Shown here: one piece after another, positions 37,601 to 52,100 of the stretch
How the letters are laid out: each line of letters starts with the position of its first letter
Position numbering within the stretch: the first letter of the stretch is position 1
NCBI GenBank assembly: GCA_964017155.1
Contig: OZ024860.1
Location: 53,438,056-53,502,055 of the forward strand
Length of the DNA: 64,000 nucleotides
DNA from: Oasisia sp. SBJ-2009
Lineage: Eukaryota > Annelida > Polychaeta > Sabellida > Siboglinidae
Direction: 5' to 3'
Notes under the pieces: generated by a model
Seen by the model: only the letters and a program-made list of their open reading frames with translations
The model's database searches: none
Told to the model about the DNA's origin: nothing
Program-made: the position numbers and the translations under genes

Positions 37601-40483
37601 GTTGAGGTCGAAAAGACAGCGCGACTTGTGGCAGTCGCAAGCGCAGCGGTGCATGTTACTGCGCTGAGCATATGAAATGAGCGATGAACAGTTTGTTTAT
37701 GCCGACCGCGCTGTCTTCTCGACCTCAAAAGTCTGCTAAGACGCGCTGTATATAAAACAATAATATGCGCAAGATGAATATAATTGATAGAATTAACAAA
37801 ATCAAGTATCAAATGTTGGCAAAAATACAGTTATAATACCAACATTGAGGTGGGCCCGACTTGTACATAAATGCCTACACTTGCGGGCGCGTACCTTCAC
37901 GCGCACTCTCTCATAAAAGCACGTATACTATCAATTTGTTTTCAGAATTTCACTATTTGGCACTTATGTACAAGTCGGACCCACCTCAATGTTGCTATTA
38001 TATCAGTATTTTTGCCAACATTTGATACATGATTACATTAATTCATTCAATTACAATCATCTTGCGCGTATTTATGTTTTATAAACAGCGCGTCTTGGCA
38101 AACTTTTGACGTCGAAAAGACAGCGCGACTTGTGCCAGTCGCAAGCGCTGCGGTGCATGTTACTGCGCTGTGCATATGGAATGAGCGATAAACAGTTTGT
38201 TTATGCCAACCACGCTGTCTTTTCGACCTCAAAAGTCTGCAAAGACGCGCTATATATAAAACATTAATGTGCGCAAAATGATTATAATTGATTGAATTAA
38301 CAAAATCAAGTATCAAATGTTGGCAAAGATACAGTTATAATAACAAAATTGAGGTGGGCCCGACTGGTACATGAATGCCTACACTTGCGGGCGCGTACCT
38401 TCACGCGCACTCTCTCATAAAAGCACGTATACTCTCAATTTGTGTTCAGTATTTCACTATTTGGCACTGATGTACAAGTCGGACCCACCTCAATGTTGCT
38501 ATTATATCAGTATTTTTGCCAATATTTGATATTTGATTAAATTAATTCATTCAATTATAATCATCTTGCGCGTATTTATGTTTTATAAACAGCACGTCTT
38601 GGCAAACTTTTGAGGTCGAAAAGACAGCGCGATTTGTGCCAGTCGCAAGCGCAGCGGTCACTATTTCCCTATTTGGCACTTATGTACAAGACGGACCCAC
38701 CTCAATGTTGCTGTTATATCACTATTTTTGGCCAACATTTGATACTTGATTAAATTAATTCATTCAATTATAATCATCTTGCGCGTATTTATGTTTTATA
38801 AACAGCGCGTCTTGGCAAACGTTTGGGGTCGAAAAGACAGCACGATTTGTGCCAGTCGCAAGCGCAGCGGTGCATGTTTCTGCGCTGTGCATATGAAATG
38901 AGCGATAAACAGTTTGTTTATGCCGACCAAGCTGTCTTTTCGACCTCAAAAGTCTGCTAAGACGCGCTGTACATAAAACATTAATATGCGGAAGATGATT
39001 ATAATTGATTGAATTAACAAAATCAAGTATCAAATATTGGCAAAGATACAGTTATAATACCAAAATTGAAGTGGGCCCGACTTGTACATGAATGCCTACA
39101 CTTGCGGGCGCGTACCTTCACGCGCACTCTCTCATAAAAGCACGTATACTCTCAATTTGTTTTCAGAATTTCACTATTTGGCACTTATGTACAAGTCGGA
39201 CCCACCTCAATGTTGCTATTATATCAGTATTTTTGCCAACATTTGATACTTGTTTAAATTAATTCATTCAATTATAATCATCTTGCGCGTATTTATGTTT
39301 TATAAACAGCGCGTCTTGGCAAACTTTTGAGGTCGAAAAGACAGCGCGATTTGTGCCAGTCGCAAGCGCAGCGGTCACTATTTCCCTATTCGGCACTTAT
39401 GTACAAGTCGGACCCACGTCAATGTTGCTATTATATCACTATTTTTGGCCAACATTTGATACTTGATTAAATTAATTCATTCAATTATAATCATCTTGCG
39501 CGTATTTATGTTTTATAAACAGCGCGTCTTGGCAAACTGTTGATGTCGAAAAGACAGCGCGATTTGTGCCAGTCGCAAGCGCAGCGGTGCATGTTACTGC
39601 GCTGAGCATATGAAATGAGCGATGAACAGTTTGTTTATGCCGACCGCGCTGTCTTTTCGACCTCAAAAGTCTGCTAAGACGCGCTGTATATAAAACATAA
39701 ATATGCGCAAGATAATTATAATTGATATAATTAATAAAATCAAGTATCAAATGTTGGCAAAGATACAGTTATAATACCAACATTGAGGTGAGCCCGACTT
39801 GTACATAAATGCCTACACTTGCGGGCGCGTACCTTCACGCGCACTCTCTCATAAAAGCACGTATACTCTCAATTTGTTTTCAGAATTTCACTATTTGGCA
39901 CTTATGTACAAGTCGGACCCACCTCAATGTTGCTATTATATCAGTATTTTTGCCAACATTTGATACATGATTAAATTAATTCATTCAATTACAATCATCT
40001 TGCGCGTATTTATGTTTTATAAACAGCGCGTCTTGGCAAACTGTTGAGGTCGAAAAGACAGCGCGATTTGTGCCAGTCGCAAGCGCAGCGGTCACTATTT
40101 CACTATTTGGCACTTATGTACAAGTCGGACCCACCTCAATGTTGCTATTATATCACTATTTTTTGCCAACATTTGATACTTGATTAAATTAATGCATTCA
40201 ATTATAATCATCTTGCTCGTATTTATGTTTTATAAACAGCGCGTCTTGGCAAACGTTTGGGGTCGAAAAGACAGCACGATTTGTGCCAGTCGCAAGCGCA
40301 GCGGTGCATGTTTCTGCGCTGTGCATATGAAATGAGCGACAAACAGTTTGTTTATGCCGACCACGCTGTCTTTTCGACCTCAAAAGTCTGCTAAGACGCG
40401 CTATATATAAAACATTAATATGCGCAATATGATTATAATTGATTGAATTAACAAAATCAAGTATCAAATATTGGCAAAGATAC
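34669..40483. repeat. 5815-bp higher-order repeat, copy 1
   Basis: Unit lengths 504, 504, 717, 717, 718, 504, 717, 717, 717. Diagnostic variants include agcaggtatactc and ctatttgacactg in the first F, gccgactgcgctgtc in the second monomer, and gtgggcacgac near 36415. They recur 5814-5815 bp later. Confidence 0.86.
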
Positions 40484-43428
40484 AGTTATAAAACCAACAT
40501 TGAGGTGGGCCCGACTTGTACATAAATGCCTACACTTGCGGGCGCGTACCTTCACGCGCACTCTCTCAGAAAAGCAGGTATACTCTCAATTTGTTTTCAG
40601 TATTTCACTATTTGACACTGATGTACAAGTCGGACCCACCTCAATGTTGTTATTATATCAGTATTTTTGCCAACATTTGATACTTGATTAAATTAATTCA
40701 TTGAATTATAATCATCTTGCGCGTATTTATGTTTGATAAACAGCGCGTCTTGGCAAACTTTTGAGGTCGAAAAGACAGCGCGACTTGTGCCAGTCGCAAG
40801 CGCAGCGGTGTATGTTACTGCGCTGAGCATATGAAATGAGCGATGTACAGTTTGTTTATGCCGACTGCGCTGTCTTTTCGACCTCAACAGTCTGCTAAGA
40901 CGCGCTGTATATAAAACATAAATATGTGCAAGATCATTATAATTGATATAATTAATAAAATCAAGTATCAAATGTTGGCAAAGATAAAGTTATAATACCA
41001 ACATTGAGGTGGGCCCGACTTGTACATAAATGCCTACACTTGCGGGCGCGTACCTTCACGCGCATTCTCTCATAAAAGCACGTATACTCTCAATTTGTTT
41101 TCAGAATTTTACTATTTGGCACATATGTACAAGTCGGACCCACCTCAATGTTGCTATTATATCAGTATTTTTGCCAACATTTGATACTTGATTAAATTAA
41201 TTCATTCAATTATAATCATCTTGCGCGTATTTATGTTTTATAAACAGCGCGTCTTGGCAAACTTTTGAGGTCGAAAAGACAGCGCGATTTGTGCCAGTCG
41301 CAAGCGCAGTGGTACATGTTACTGCGCTGTGCATATGGAATGATCGATAAACAGTTAGTTTATGCCGACCACGCTGTCTTTTCGACCTCAAAAGTCTGCT
41401 AAGACGCCCTGTATATAAAACATTAATATGCGCAAGATGATTATAATTGATTGAATTAACAAAATCAAGTATCAAATATTGGCAAAGATACAGTTATAAT
41501 AACAAAATTGAGGTGGGCCCGACTGGTACATGAATGCCTACACTTGCGGGCGCGTACCTTCACGCGCACTCTCTCATAAAAGCACGTATACTCTCAATTT
41601 GTGTTCAGTATTTCACTATTTGGCACTGATGTACAAGTCGGACCCACCTCAATGTTGCTATTATATCAGTATTTTTGCCAACATTTGATATTTGATTAAA
41701 TTAATTCATTCAATTATAATCATCTTGCGCGTATTTATGTTTTATAAACAGCACGTCTTGGCAAACTTTTGAGGTCGAAAAACAGCGCGATTTGTGCCAG
41801 TCGCAAGCGCAGCGGTCACTATTTCCCTATTTGGCACTTATGTACAAGACGGACCCACCTCAATGTTGCTATTATATCACTATTTTTGGCCAACATTTGA
41901 TACTTGATTAAATTAATTCATTCAATTATAATCATCTTGCGCGTATTTATGTTTTATAAACAGCGCGTCTTGGCAAACGTTTGGGGTCGAAAAGACAGCA
42001 CGATTTGTGCCAGTCGCAAGCGCAGCGGTGCATGTTACTGCGCTGTGCATATGGAATGAGCGATAAACAGTTTGTTTATGCCGACCACGCTGTCTTTTCG
42101 ACCTCAAAAGTCTGCTAAGACGCGCTGTATATAAAACATTAATATGCGCAAGATGATTATAATTGATTGAATTAACAAAATCAGGTATCAAATATTGGCA
42201 AAGATACAGTTATAATACCAACATTGAGGTGGGCACGACTTGTACATGAATGCCTACACTTGCGGGCGCGTACCTTCACGCGCACTCTCTCATAAAAGCA
42301 CGTATACTCTCAACTTGTGTTCAGTATTTCACTATTTGGCACTGATGTACAAGTCGGACCCACCTCAATGTTGCTATTATATCAGTATTTTTGCCAACAT
42401 TTTTTACTTGATTAAATTAATTCATTCAATTATAATTATCTTGCGCGTATTTATGTTTTATAAACAGCGCGTCTTGGCAAACTTTTGAGGTCGAAAAGAC
42501 AGCGCGATTTGTGCCAGTCGCAAGCGCAGCGGTTACTATTTCCCTATTTGGCACTTATGTACAAGTCGGACCCACCTCAATGTTGCTATTATATCACTAT
42601 ATTTGGCCAACATTTGATACTTGATTAAATTAATTCATTCAATTATAATCATCTTGGTCGTATTTATGTTTTATAAACAGCGCGTCTTGGCAAACGTTTG
42701 GGGTCGAAAAGACAGCACGATTTGTGCCAGTCGCAAGCGCAGCGGTGCATGTTTCTGCGCTGTGCATATGAAATGAGCGATGAACAGTTTGTTTATGCCG
42801 ACCGCGCTGTCTTCTCGACCTCAAAAGTCTGCTAAGACGCGCTGTATATAAAACATTAATATGCGCAAGATGAATATAATTGATAGAATTAACAAAATCA
42901 AGTATCAAATGTTGGCAAAAATACAGTTATAATACCAACATTGAGGTGGGCCCGACTTGTACATAAATGCCTACACTTGCGGGCGCGTACCTTCACGCGC
43001 ACTCTCTCATAAAAGCACGTATACTATCAATTTGTTTTCAGAATTTCACTATTTGGCACTTATGTACAAGTCGGACCCACCTCAATGTTGCTATTATATC
43101 AGTATTTTTGCCAACATTTGATACATGATTACATTAATTCATTCAATTACAATCATCTTGCGCGTATTTATGTTTTATAAACAGCGCGTCTTGGCAAACT
43201 TTTGACGTCGAAAAGACAGCGCGACTTGTGCCAGTCGCAAGCGCTGCGGTGCATGTTACTGCGCTGTGCATATGGAATGAGCGATAAACAGTTTGTTTAT
43301 GCCAACCACGCTGTCTTTTCGACCTCAAAAGTCTGCTAAGACGCGCTGTATATAAAACATTAATATGCGCAAGATGATTATAATTGATTGAATTAACAAA
43401 ATCAAGTATCAAATGTTGGCAAAGATAC
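40484..43428. repeat. 5815-bp higher-order repeat, copy 2, partial
   Basis: Unit lengths 504, 504, 716, 717, 504. It follows copy 1 up to about 42.9 kb, then jumps to the part of copy 1 after the 718-bp unit, losing one unit. The F at 42639-42924 is a mosaic across that jump. It ends where the diverged domain begins. Confidence 0.82.
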
Positions 43429-43558
43429 AGTTATAATACCAAAATTGAGGTGGGCCCGACTTGTACATAAATGCCTACACTTGCGGGCGCGTATCTTCAC
43501 GCGCACTCTCTCATAAAAGCACGTATACTCTCAATTTGTGTTCAGTATTTCACTATTT

Positions 43559-43777
43559 GGCACTGATGTACAAGTCGGACCCACCTCAAAGTTGCTATTA
43601 TATCAGTATTTTTGCCAACATTTGATACTTGATTAAATAAATTCATTCAATTATAATCATCTTGCGCGTATTTATGTTTTATAAACAGCGCGTCGTGGCA
43701 AACTTTTGAGGTCGAAAAGACAGCGCGATTTGTGCCAGTCGCAAGCGCAGCGGTGCATGTTACTGCGCTGTGCATAT
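43559..43777 (+). repeat. Representative short module T, junction type B
   Basis: X at 43559-43727 is followed by the first 50 bp of S1, ending ctgtgcatat, which joins directly to the eighth base of the next X (atgtacaag at 43778). The deletion relative to F is again 292 bp. By eye I find nine such junctions, with the resumed gtacaag at 43780, 46655, 48090, 49524, 50456, 52614, 53546, 54476 and 56205, and none outside this domain. Confidence 0.88.
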
Positions 43778-46301
43778 ATGTACAAGTCGGACCCACCTCA
43801 ATGTTGCTATTATATCACTATTTTTGGCCAACATTTGATACTTGATTAAATTAACTAATTCAATTATAATCATCTTGCGCGTATTTATGTTTTATAAACA
43901 GCGCGTCTTGGCAAACTTTTGAGGTCGAAAAGACAGCGCGATTTGTGCCAGTCGCAAGCGCAGCGGTCACTATTTCCCTATTTGGCACTTATGTACAAGT
44001 CGGACCCACCTCAATGTTGCTATTATATCACTATTTTTGGCCAACATTTGATACTTCATTAAATTAATTCATTCAATTATAATCATCTTGCGCGTATTTA
44101 TGTTTTTTAAACAGCGCGTCTTGGCAAACTTTTGAGGTCGAAAAGACAGCGCGACTTGTGCCAGTCGCAAGCGCTGCGGTTCATGTTACTGCGCTGTGCA
44201 TATGGAATGAGCGATAAACAGTTTGTTTATGCCGACCACGCTGTCTTTTCGACCTCAAAAGTCTGCAAAGACGCGCTATATATAAAACATTAATATGCGC
44301 AAAATGATTATAATTGATTGAATTAACAAAATCAAGTATCAAATGTTGGCAAAGATACAGTTATAATACCAAAATTGAGGTGGGCCCGACTTGTACATAA
44401 ATGCCTACACTTGCGGGCGCGTACCTTCACGCGCACTCTCTCATAAAAGCACGTATACTCTCAATTTGTTTTCAGAATTTCACTATTTTTGACACTTATG
44501 TACAAGTCGGACCCACCTCAAAGTTGCTATTATATCAGTATTTTTGCCAACATTTGTTACTTGATTAAATTAATTCATTCAATTATAATCATCTTGCGCG
44601 TATTTATGTTTTATAAACAGCGCGTCTTGGCAAACTTTTGAGGTCGAAAAGACAGCGCGATTTGTGCCAGTCGCAAGCGCAGCGGTCACTATTTCCCTAT
44701 TTGGCACTTATGTACAAGTCGGACCCACCTCAATGTTGCTATTATATCACTATTTTTGGCCAACATTTGATACTTGATTAAATTAATTTATTCAATTATA
44801 ATCATCTTGCGCGTATTTACGTTTTATAAACAGCGCGTCTTGGCAAACGTTTGGGGTCGAAAAGACAGCGCGACTTGTGCCAGTCGCAAGCGCTGCGGTG
44901 CATGTTACTGCACTGTGCATATGGAATGAGCGATAAACAGTTTGTTTATGCCGACCACGCTGTCTTTTCGACCTCAAAAGTCTGCTAAGACGCGCTATAT
45001 ATAAAACATTAATATGCGCAAGATGATTATAATTGATTGAATTAACAAAATCAAGTATCAAATGTTTGCAAAGATACAGTTATAATACCAAAATTGAGGT
45101 GGGCCCGACTTGTACATAAATGCCTACACTTGCGGGCGCGTACCTTCACGCGCACTCTCTCATAAAAGCACGTATACTCTCAATTTGTTTTCAGAATTTC
45201 ACTATTTGGCACTTATGTACAAGTCGGACCCATCTCAAAGTTGTATTATATCAGTATTTTTGCCAACATTCGATACTTGATTACATTAATTAATTCATTC
45301 AATTATAATCATCTTGCGCGTATTTATGTTTTATAAACAGCGCGTCTTGGCAAACTTTTGAGGTCGAAAAGACAGCGCGATTTGTGCCAGTCGCAAGCGC
45401 AGCGGTCACTATTTCTCTATTTGGCACTTATGTACAAGTCGGACCCACCTCAATGTTGCTATTATATCACTATTTTTGGCCAACATTTGATACTTGATTA
45501 AATTAATTCATTCAATTATAATCATCTTGCGCGTATTTATGTTTTATAAACAGCGCGTCTTGGCAAACGTTTGGGGTCGAAAAGACAGCGCGACTTGTGC
45601 CAGTCGCAAGCGCTGCGGTGCATGTTACTGCACTGTGCACATGGAATGAGCGATAAACAGTTTGTTTATGCCGACCACGCTGTCTTTTCGACCTCAAAAG
45701 TCTGCTAAGACGCGGTATATATAAAACATTAATATGCGCAAGATGATTATAATTGATTGAATTAATAAAATCAAGTATCAAATGTTGGCAAAGATACAGT
45801 TATAATACCAAAATTGAGGTGGGCCCGATTTGTACATAAATGCCTACACTTGCGGGCGCGTACCTTCACGCGCACTCTCTCATAAAAGCAGGTATACTCT
45901 CAATTTGTTTTCAGAATTTCACTATTTGGCACTTATGTACAAGTCGGACCCACCTCAAAGTTGCTATTATATCAGTATTTTTGCCAACATTCGATACTTG
46001 ATTACATTAATTCATTCAATTATAATCATCTTGCGCGTATTTATGTTTTTTAAACAGCGCGTCTTGGCAAACTTTTGAGGTCGAAAAGACAGCGCGACTT
46101 GTGCCAGTCGCAAGCGCTGCGGTTCATGTTACTGCGCTGTGCATATGGAATGAGCGATAAACAGTTTGTTTATGCCGACCACGCTGTCTTTTCGACCTCA
46201 AAAGTCTGCAAAGACGCGCTATATATAAAACATTAATATGCGCAAAATGATTATAATTGATTGAATTAACAAAATCAAGTATCAAATGTTGGCAAAGATA
46301 C

Positions 46302-47736
46302 AGTTATAATACCAAAATTGAGGTGGGCCCGACTTGTACATAAATGCCTACACTTGCGGGCGCGTACCTTCACGCGCACTCTCTCATAAAAGCACGTATA
46401 CTCTCAATTTGTTTTCAGAATTTCACTATTTTTGACACTTATGTACAAGTCGGACCCACCTCAAAGTTGCTATTATATCAGTATTTTTGCCAACATTTGA
46501 TACTTGATTAAATTAATTAATTCAATTATAATCATCTTGCGCGTATTTATGTTTTATAAACAGCGCGTCGTGGCAAACTTTTGAGGTCGAAAAGACAGCG
46601 CGATTTGTGCCAGTCGCAAGCGCAGCGGTGCATGTTACTGCGCTGTGCATATATGTACAAGTCGGACCCACCTCAATGTTGCTATTATATCACTATTTTT
46701 GGCCAACATTTGATACTTGATTAAATTAATTAATTCAATTATAATCATCTTGCGCGTATTTATGTTTTATAAACAGCGCGTCTTGGCAAACTTTTGAGGT
46801 CGAAAAGACAGCGCGATTTGTGCCAGTCGCAAGGGCAGCGGTCACTATTTCCCTATTTGGCACTTATGTACAAGTCGGACCCACCTCAATGTTGCTATTA
46901 TATCACTATTTTTGGCCAACATTTGATACTTGATTAAATTAATTCATTCAATTATAATCATCTTGCGCGTATTTATGTTTTTTAAACAGCGCGTCTTGGC
47001 AAACTTTTGAGGTCGAAAAGACAGCGCGACTTGTGCCAGTCGCAAGCGCTGCGGTTCATGTTGCTGCGCTGTGCATATGGAATGAGCGATAAACAGTTTG
47101 TTTATGCCGACCGCGCTGTCTTTTCGACCTCAAAAGTCTGCTAAGACGCGCTGTATATAAAACATTAATATGCGCAAGATGAATATAATTGATAGAATTA
47201 ACAAAATCAAGTATCAAATGTTGGCAAAAATACAGTTATAATACCAACATTGAGGTGGGCCCGACTTGTACATAAATGCCTACACTTGCGGGCGCGTACC
47301 TTCACGCGCACTCTCTCATAAAACACGTATACTATCAATTTGTTTTCAGAATTTCACTATTTGGCACTTATGTACAAGTCGGACACACCTCAATGTTGCT
47401 ATTATATCAGTATTTTTGCCAACATTTGATACATGATTACATTAATTCATTCAATTACAATCATCTTGCGCGTATTTATGTTTTATAAACAGCGCGTCTT
47501 GGCAAACTTTTGACGTCGAAAAGACAGCGCGACTTGTGCCAGTCGCAAGCGCTGCGGTGCATGTTACTGCGCTGTGCATATGGAATGAGCGATAAACAGT
47601 TTGTTTATGCCGACCACGCTGTCTTTTCGACCTCAAAAGTCTGCAAAGACGCGCTATATATAAAACATTAATATGCGCAAAATGATTATAATTGATTGAA
47701 TTAACAAAATCAAGTATCAAATGTTGGCAAAGATAC
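46302..47736. repeat. 1435-bp TTF-F block, first copy
   Basis: Unit lengths 932 and 503. The F shows an S2 deletion (ataaaacacg for ataaaagcacg near 47320) and the cggacacacc variant. Confidence 0.8.
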
Positions 47737-49172
47737 AGTTATAATACCAAAATTGAGGTGGGCCCGACTTGTACATAAATGCCTACACTTGCGGGCGCGT
47801 ACCTTCACGCGCACTCTCTCATAAAAGCACGTATGCTCTCAATTTGTTTTCAGAATTTCACTATTTTTGACACTTATGTACAAGTCGGACCCACCTCAAA
47901 GTTGCTATTATATCAGTATTTTTGCCAACATTTGATACTTGATTAAATTAATTCATTCAATTATAATCATCTTGCGCGTATTTATGTTTTATAAACAGCG
48001 CGTCGTGGCAAACTTTTGAGGTCGAAAAGACAGCGCGATTTGTGCCAGTCGCAAGCGCAGCGGTGCATGTTACTGCGCTGTGCATATATGTACAAGTCGG
48101 ACCCACCTCAATGTTGCTATTATATCACTATTTTTGGTCAACATTTGATACTTGATTAAATTAATTAATTCAATTATAATCATCTTGCGCGTATTTATGT
48201 TTTATAAACAGCGCGTCTTGGCAAACTTTTGACGTCGAAAAGACAGCGCGATTTGTGCCAGTCGCAAGGGCAGCGGTCACTATTTCCCTATTTGGCACTT
48301 ATGTACAAGTCGGACCCACCTCAATGTTGCTATTATATCACTATTTTTGGCCAACATTTGATACTTGATTAAATTAATTCATTCAATTATAATCATCTTG
48401 CGCGTATTTATGTTTTTTAAACAGCGCGTCTTGGCAAACTTTTGAGGTCGAAAAGACAGCGCGACTTGTGCCAGTCGCAAGCGCTGCGGTTCATGTTACT
48501 GCGCTGTGCATATGGAATGAGCGATAAACAGTTTGTTTATGCCGACCGCGCTGTCTTTTCGACCTCAAAAGTCTGCTAAGACGCGCTGTATATAAAACAT
48601 TAATATGCGCAAGATGAATATAATTGATAGAATTAACAAAATCAAGTATCAAATGTTGGCAAAAATACAGTTATAATACCAACATTGAGGTGGGCCCGAC
48701 TTGTACATAAATGCCTACACTTGCGGGCGCGTACCTTCACGCGCACTCTCTCATAAAAGCACGTATACTATCAATTTGTTTTCAGAATGTCACTATTTGG
48801 CACTTATGTACAAGTCGGACACACCTCAATGTTGCTATTATATCAGTATTTTTGCCAACATTTGATACATGATTACATTAATTCATTCAATTACAATCAT
48901 CTTGCGCGTATTTATGTTTTATAAACAGCGCGTCTTGGCAAACTTTTGACGTCGAAAAGACAGCGCGACTTGTGCCAGTCGCAAGCGCTGCGGTGCATGT
49001 TACTGCGCTGTGCATATGGAATGAGCGATAAACAGTTTGTTTATGCCAACCACGCTGTCTTTTCGACCTCAAAAGTCTGCTAAGACGCGCTGTATATAAA
49101 ACATTAATATGCGCAAGATGATTATAATTGATTGAATTAACAAAATCAAGTATCAAATGTTGGCAAATATAC
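47737..49172. repeat. 1436-bp TTF-F block, second copy
   Basis: Same order and most of the same variants as 46302-47736, including cggacacacc, atacatgattacatt and ttttgacgtcg. It is a direct block duplication. Confidence 0.8.
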
Positions 49173-52100
49173 AGTTATAATACCAAAATTGAGGTGGGCC
49201 CGACTTGTACATCAATGCCTACACTTGCGGGCGCGTTTCTTCACGCGCACTCTCTCATAAAAGCACGTATACTCTCAATTTGTGTTCTGTATTTCACTAT
49301 TTGGCACTGATGTACAAGTCGGACCCACCTCAAAGTTGCTATTATATCAGTATTTTTGCCAACATTTGATACTTGATTAAATAAATTCATTCAATTATAA
49401 TCATCTTGCGCGTATTTATGTTTTATAAACAGCGCGTCGTGGCAAACTTTTGAGGTCGAAAAGACAGCGCGATTTGTGCCAGTCGCAAGCGCAGCGGTGC
49501 ATGTTACTGCGCTGTGCATATATGTACAAGTCGGACCCACCTCAATGTTGCTATTATATCACTATTTTTGGCCAACATTTGATACTTGATTAAATTAATT
49601 AATTCAATTATAATCATCTTGCGCGTATTTATGTTTTATAAACAGCGCGTCTTGGCAAACTGTTGAGGTCGAAAAGACAGCGCGATTTGTGCCAGTCGCA
49701 AGCGCAGCGGTCACTATTTCCCTATTTGGCACTTATGTACAAGTCGCACCCACCTCAATGTTGCTATTATATCACTATTTTTGGCCAACATTTGATACTT
49801 GATTAAATTAATTCATTCAATTATAATCATCTTGCGCGTATTTATGTTTTTTAAACAGCGCGTCTTGGCAAACTTTTGAGGTCGAAAAGACAGCGCGACT
49901 TGTGCCAGTCGCAAGCGCTGCGGTTCATGTTACTGCGCTGTGCATATGGAATGAGCGATAAACAGTTTGTTTATGCCGACCACGCTGTCTTTTCGACCTC
50001 AAAAGTCTGCAAAGACGCGCTATATATAAAACATTAATATGCGCAAAATGATTATAATTGATTGAATTAACAAAATCAAGTATCAAATGTTGGCAAAGAT
50101 ACAGTTATAATACCAAAATTGAGGTGGGCCCGACTTGTACATAAATGCCTACACTTGCGGGCGCGTACCTTCACGCGCACTCTCTCATAAAAGCACGTAT
50201 ACTCTCAATTTGTTTTCAGAATTTCACTATTTTTGACACTTATGTACAAGTCGGACCCACCTCAAAGTTGCTATTATATCAGTATTTTTGCCAACATTTG
50301 ATACTTGATTAAATTAATTCATTCAATTATAATCATCTTGCGCGTATTTATGTTTTATAAACAGCGCGTCGTGGCAAACTTTTGAGGTCGAAAAGACAGC
50401 GCGATTTGTGCCAGTCGCAAGCGCAGCGGTGCATGTTACTGCGCTGTGCATATATGTACAAGTCGGACCCACCTCAATGTTGCTATTATATCACTATTTT
50501 TGGCCAACATTTGATACTTGATTAAATTAATTAATTCAATTATAATCATCTTGCGCGTATTTATGTTTTATAAACAGCGCGTCTTGGCAAACTTTTGAGG
50601 TCGAAAAGACAGCGCGATTTGTGCCAGTCGCAAGCGCAGCGGTCACTATTTCCCTATTTGGCACTTATGTACAAGTCGGACCCACCTCAATGTTGCTATT
50701 ATATCACTATTTTTGGCCAACATTTGATACTTGATTAAATTAATTCATTCAATTATAATCATCTTGCGCGTATTTATGTTTTTTAAACAGCGCGTCTTGG
50801 CAAACTTTTGAGGTCGAAAAGACAGCGCGACTTGTGCCAGTCGCAAGCGCTGCGGTTCATGTTACTGCGCTGTGCATATGGAATGAGCGATAAACAGTTT
50901 GTTTATGCCGACCACGCTGTCTTTTCGACCTCAAAAGTCTGCAAAGACGCGCTATATATAAAACATTAATATGCGCAAAATTTTTATAATTGATTGAATT
51001 AACAAAATCAAGTATCAAATGTTGGCAAAGATACAGTTATAATACCAAAATTGAGGTGGGCCCGACTTGTACATAAATGCCTACACTTGCGGGCGCGTAC
51101 CTTCACGCGCACTCTCTCATAAAAGCACGTATACTCTCAATTTGTTTTCAGAATTTCACTATTTTTGACACTTATGTACAAGTCGGACCCACCTCAAAGT
51201 TGCTATTATATCAGTATTTTTGCCAACATTTGTTACTTGATTAAATTAATTCATTCAATTATAATAATCTTGCGCGTATTTATGTTTTATAAACAGCGCG
51301 TCTTGGCAAACTTTTGAGGTCGAAAAGACAGCGCGATTTGTGCCAGTCGCAAGCGCAGCGGTCACTATTTCCCTATTTGGCACTTATGTACAAGTCGGAC
51401 CCACCTCAATGTTGCTATTATATCAGTATTTTTGGCCAACATTTGATACTTGATTAAATTAATTTATTCAATTATAATCATCTTGCGCGTATTTATGTTT
51501 TATAAACAGCGCGTCTTGGCAAACGTTTGGGGTCGAAAAAACAGCGCGACTTGTGCCAGTCGCAAGCGCTGCGGTTCATGTTACTGCGCTGTGCATATGG
51601 AATGAGCGATAAGCAGTTTGTTTATGCCGACCACGCTGTCTTTTCGACCTCAAAAGTCTGCAAAGACGCGCTATATATAAAACATTAATATGCGCAAAAT
51701 AATTATAATTGATTGAATTAACAAAATCAAGTACCAAATGTTTGCAAAGATACAGTTATAATACCAAAATTGAGGTGGGCCCGACTTGTACATAAATGCC
51801 TACACTTGCGGGCGCGTACCTTCACGCGCACTCTCTCATAAAAGCACGTATACTCTCAATTTGTTTTCAGAATTTCACTATTTGGCACTTATGTACAAGT
51901 CGGACCCATCTCAAAGTTGTATTATATCAGTATTTTTGCCAACATTCGATACTTGATTACATTAATTAATTCATTCAATTATAATCATCTTGCGCGTATT
52001 TATGTTTTTTAAACAGCGCGTCTTGGCAAACTTTTGAGGTCGAAAAGACAGCGCGACTTGTGCCAGTCGCAAGCGCTGCGGTTCATGTTACTGCGCTGTG

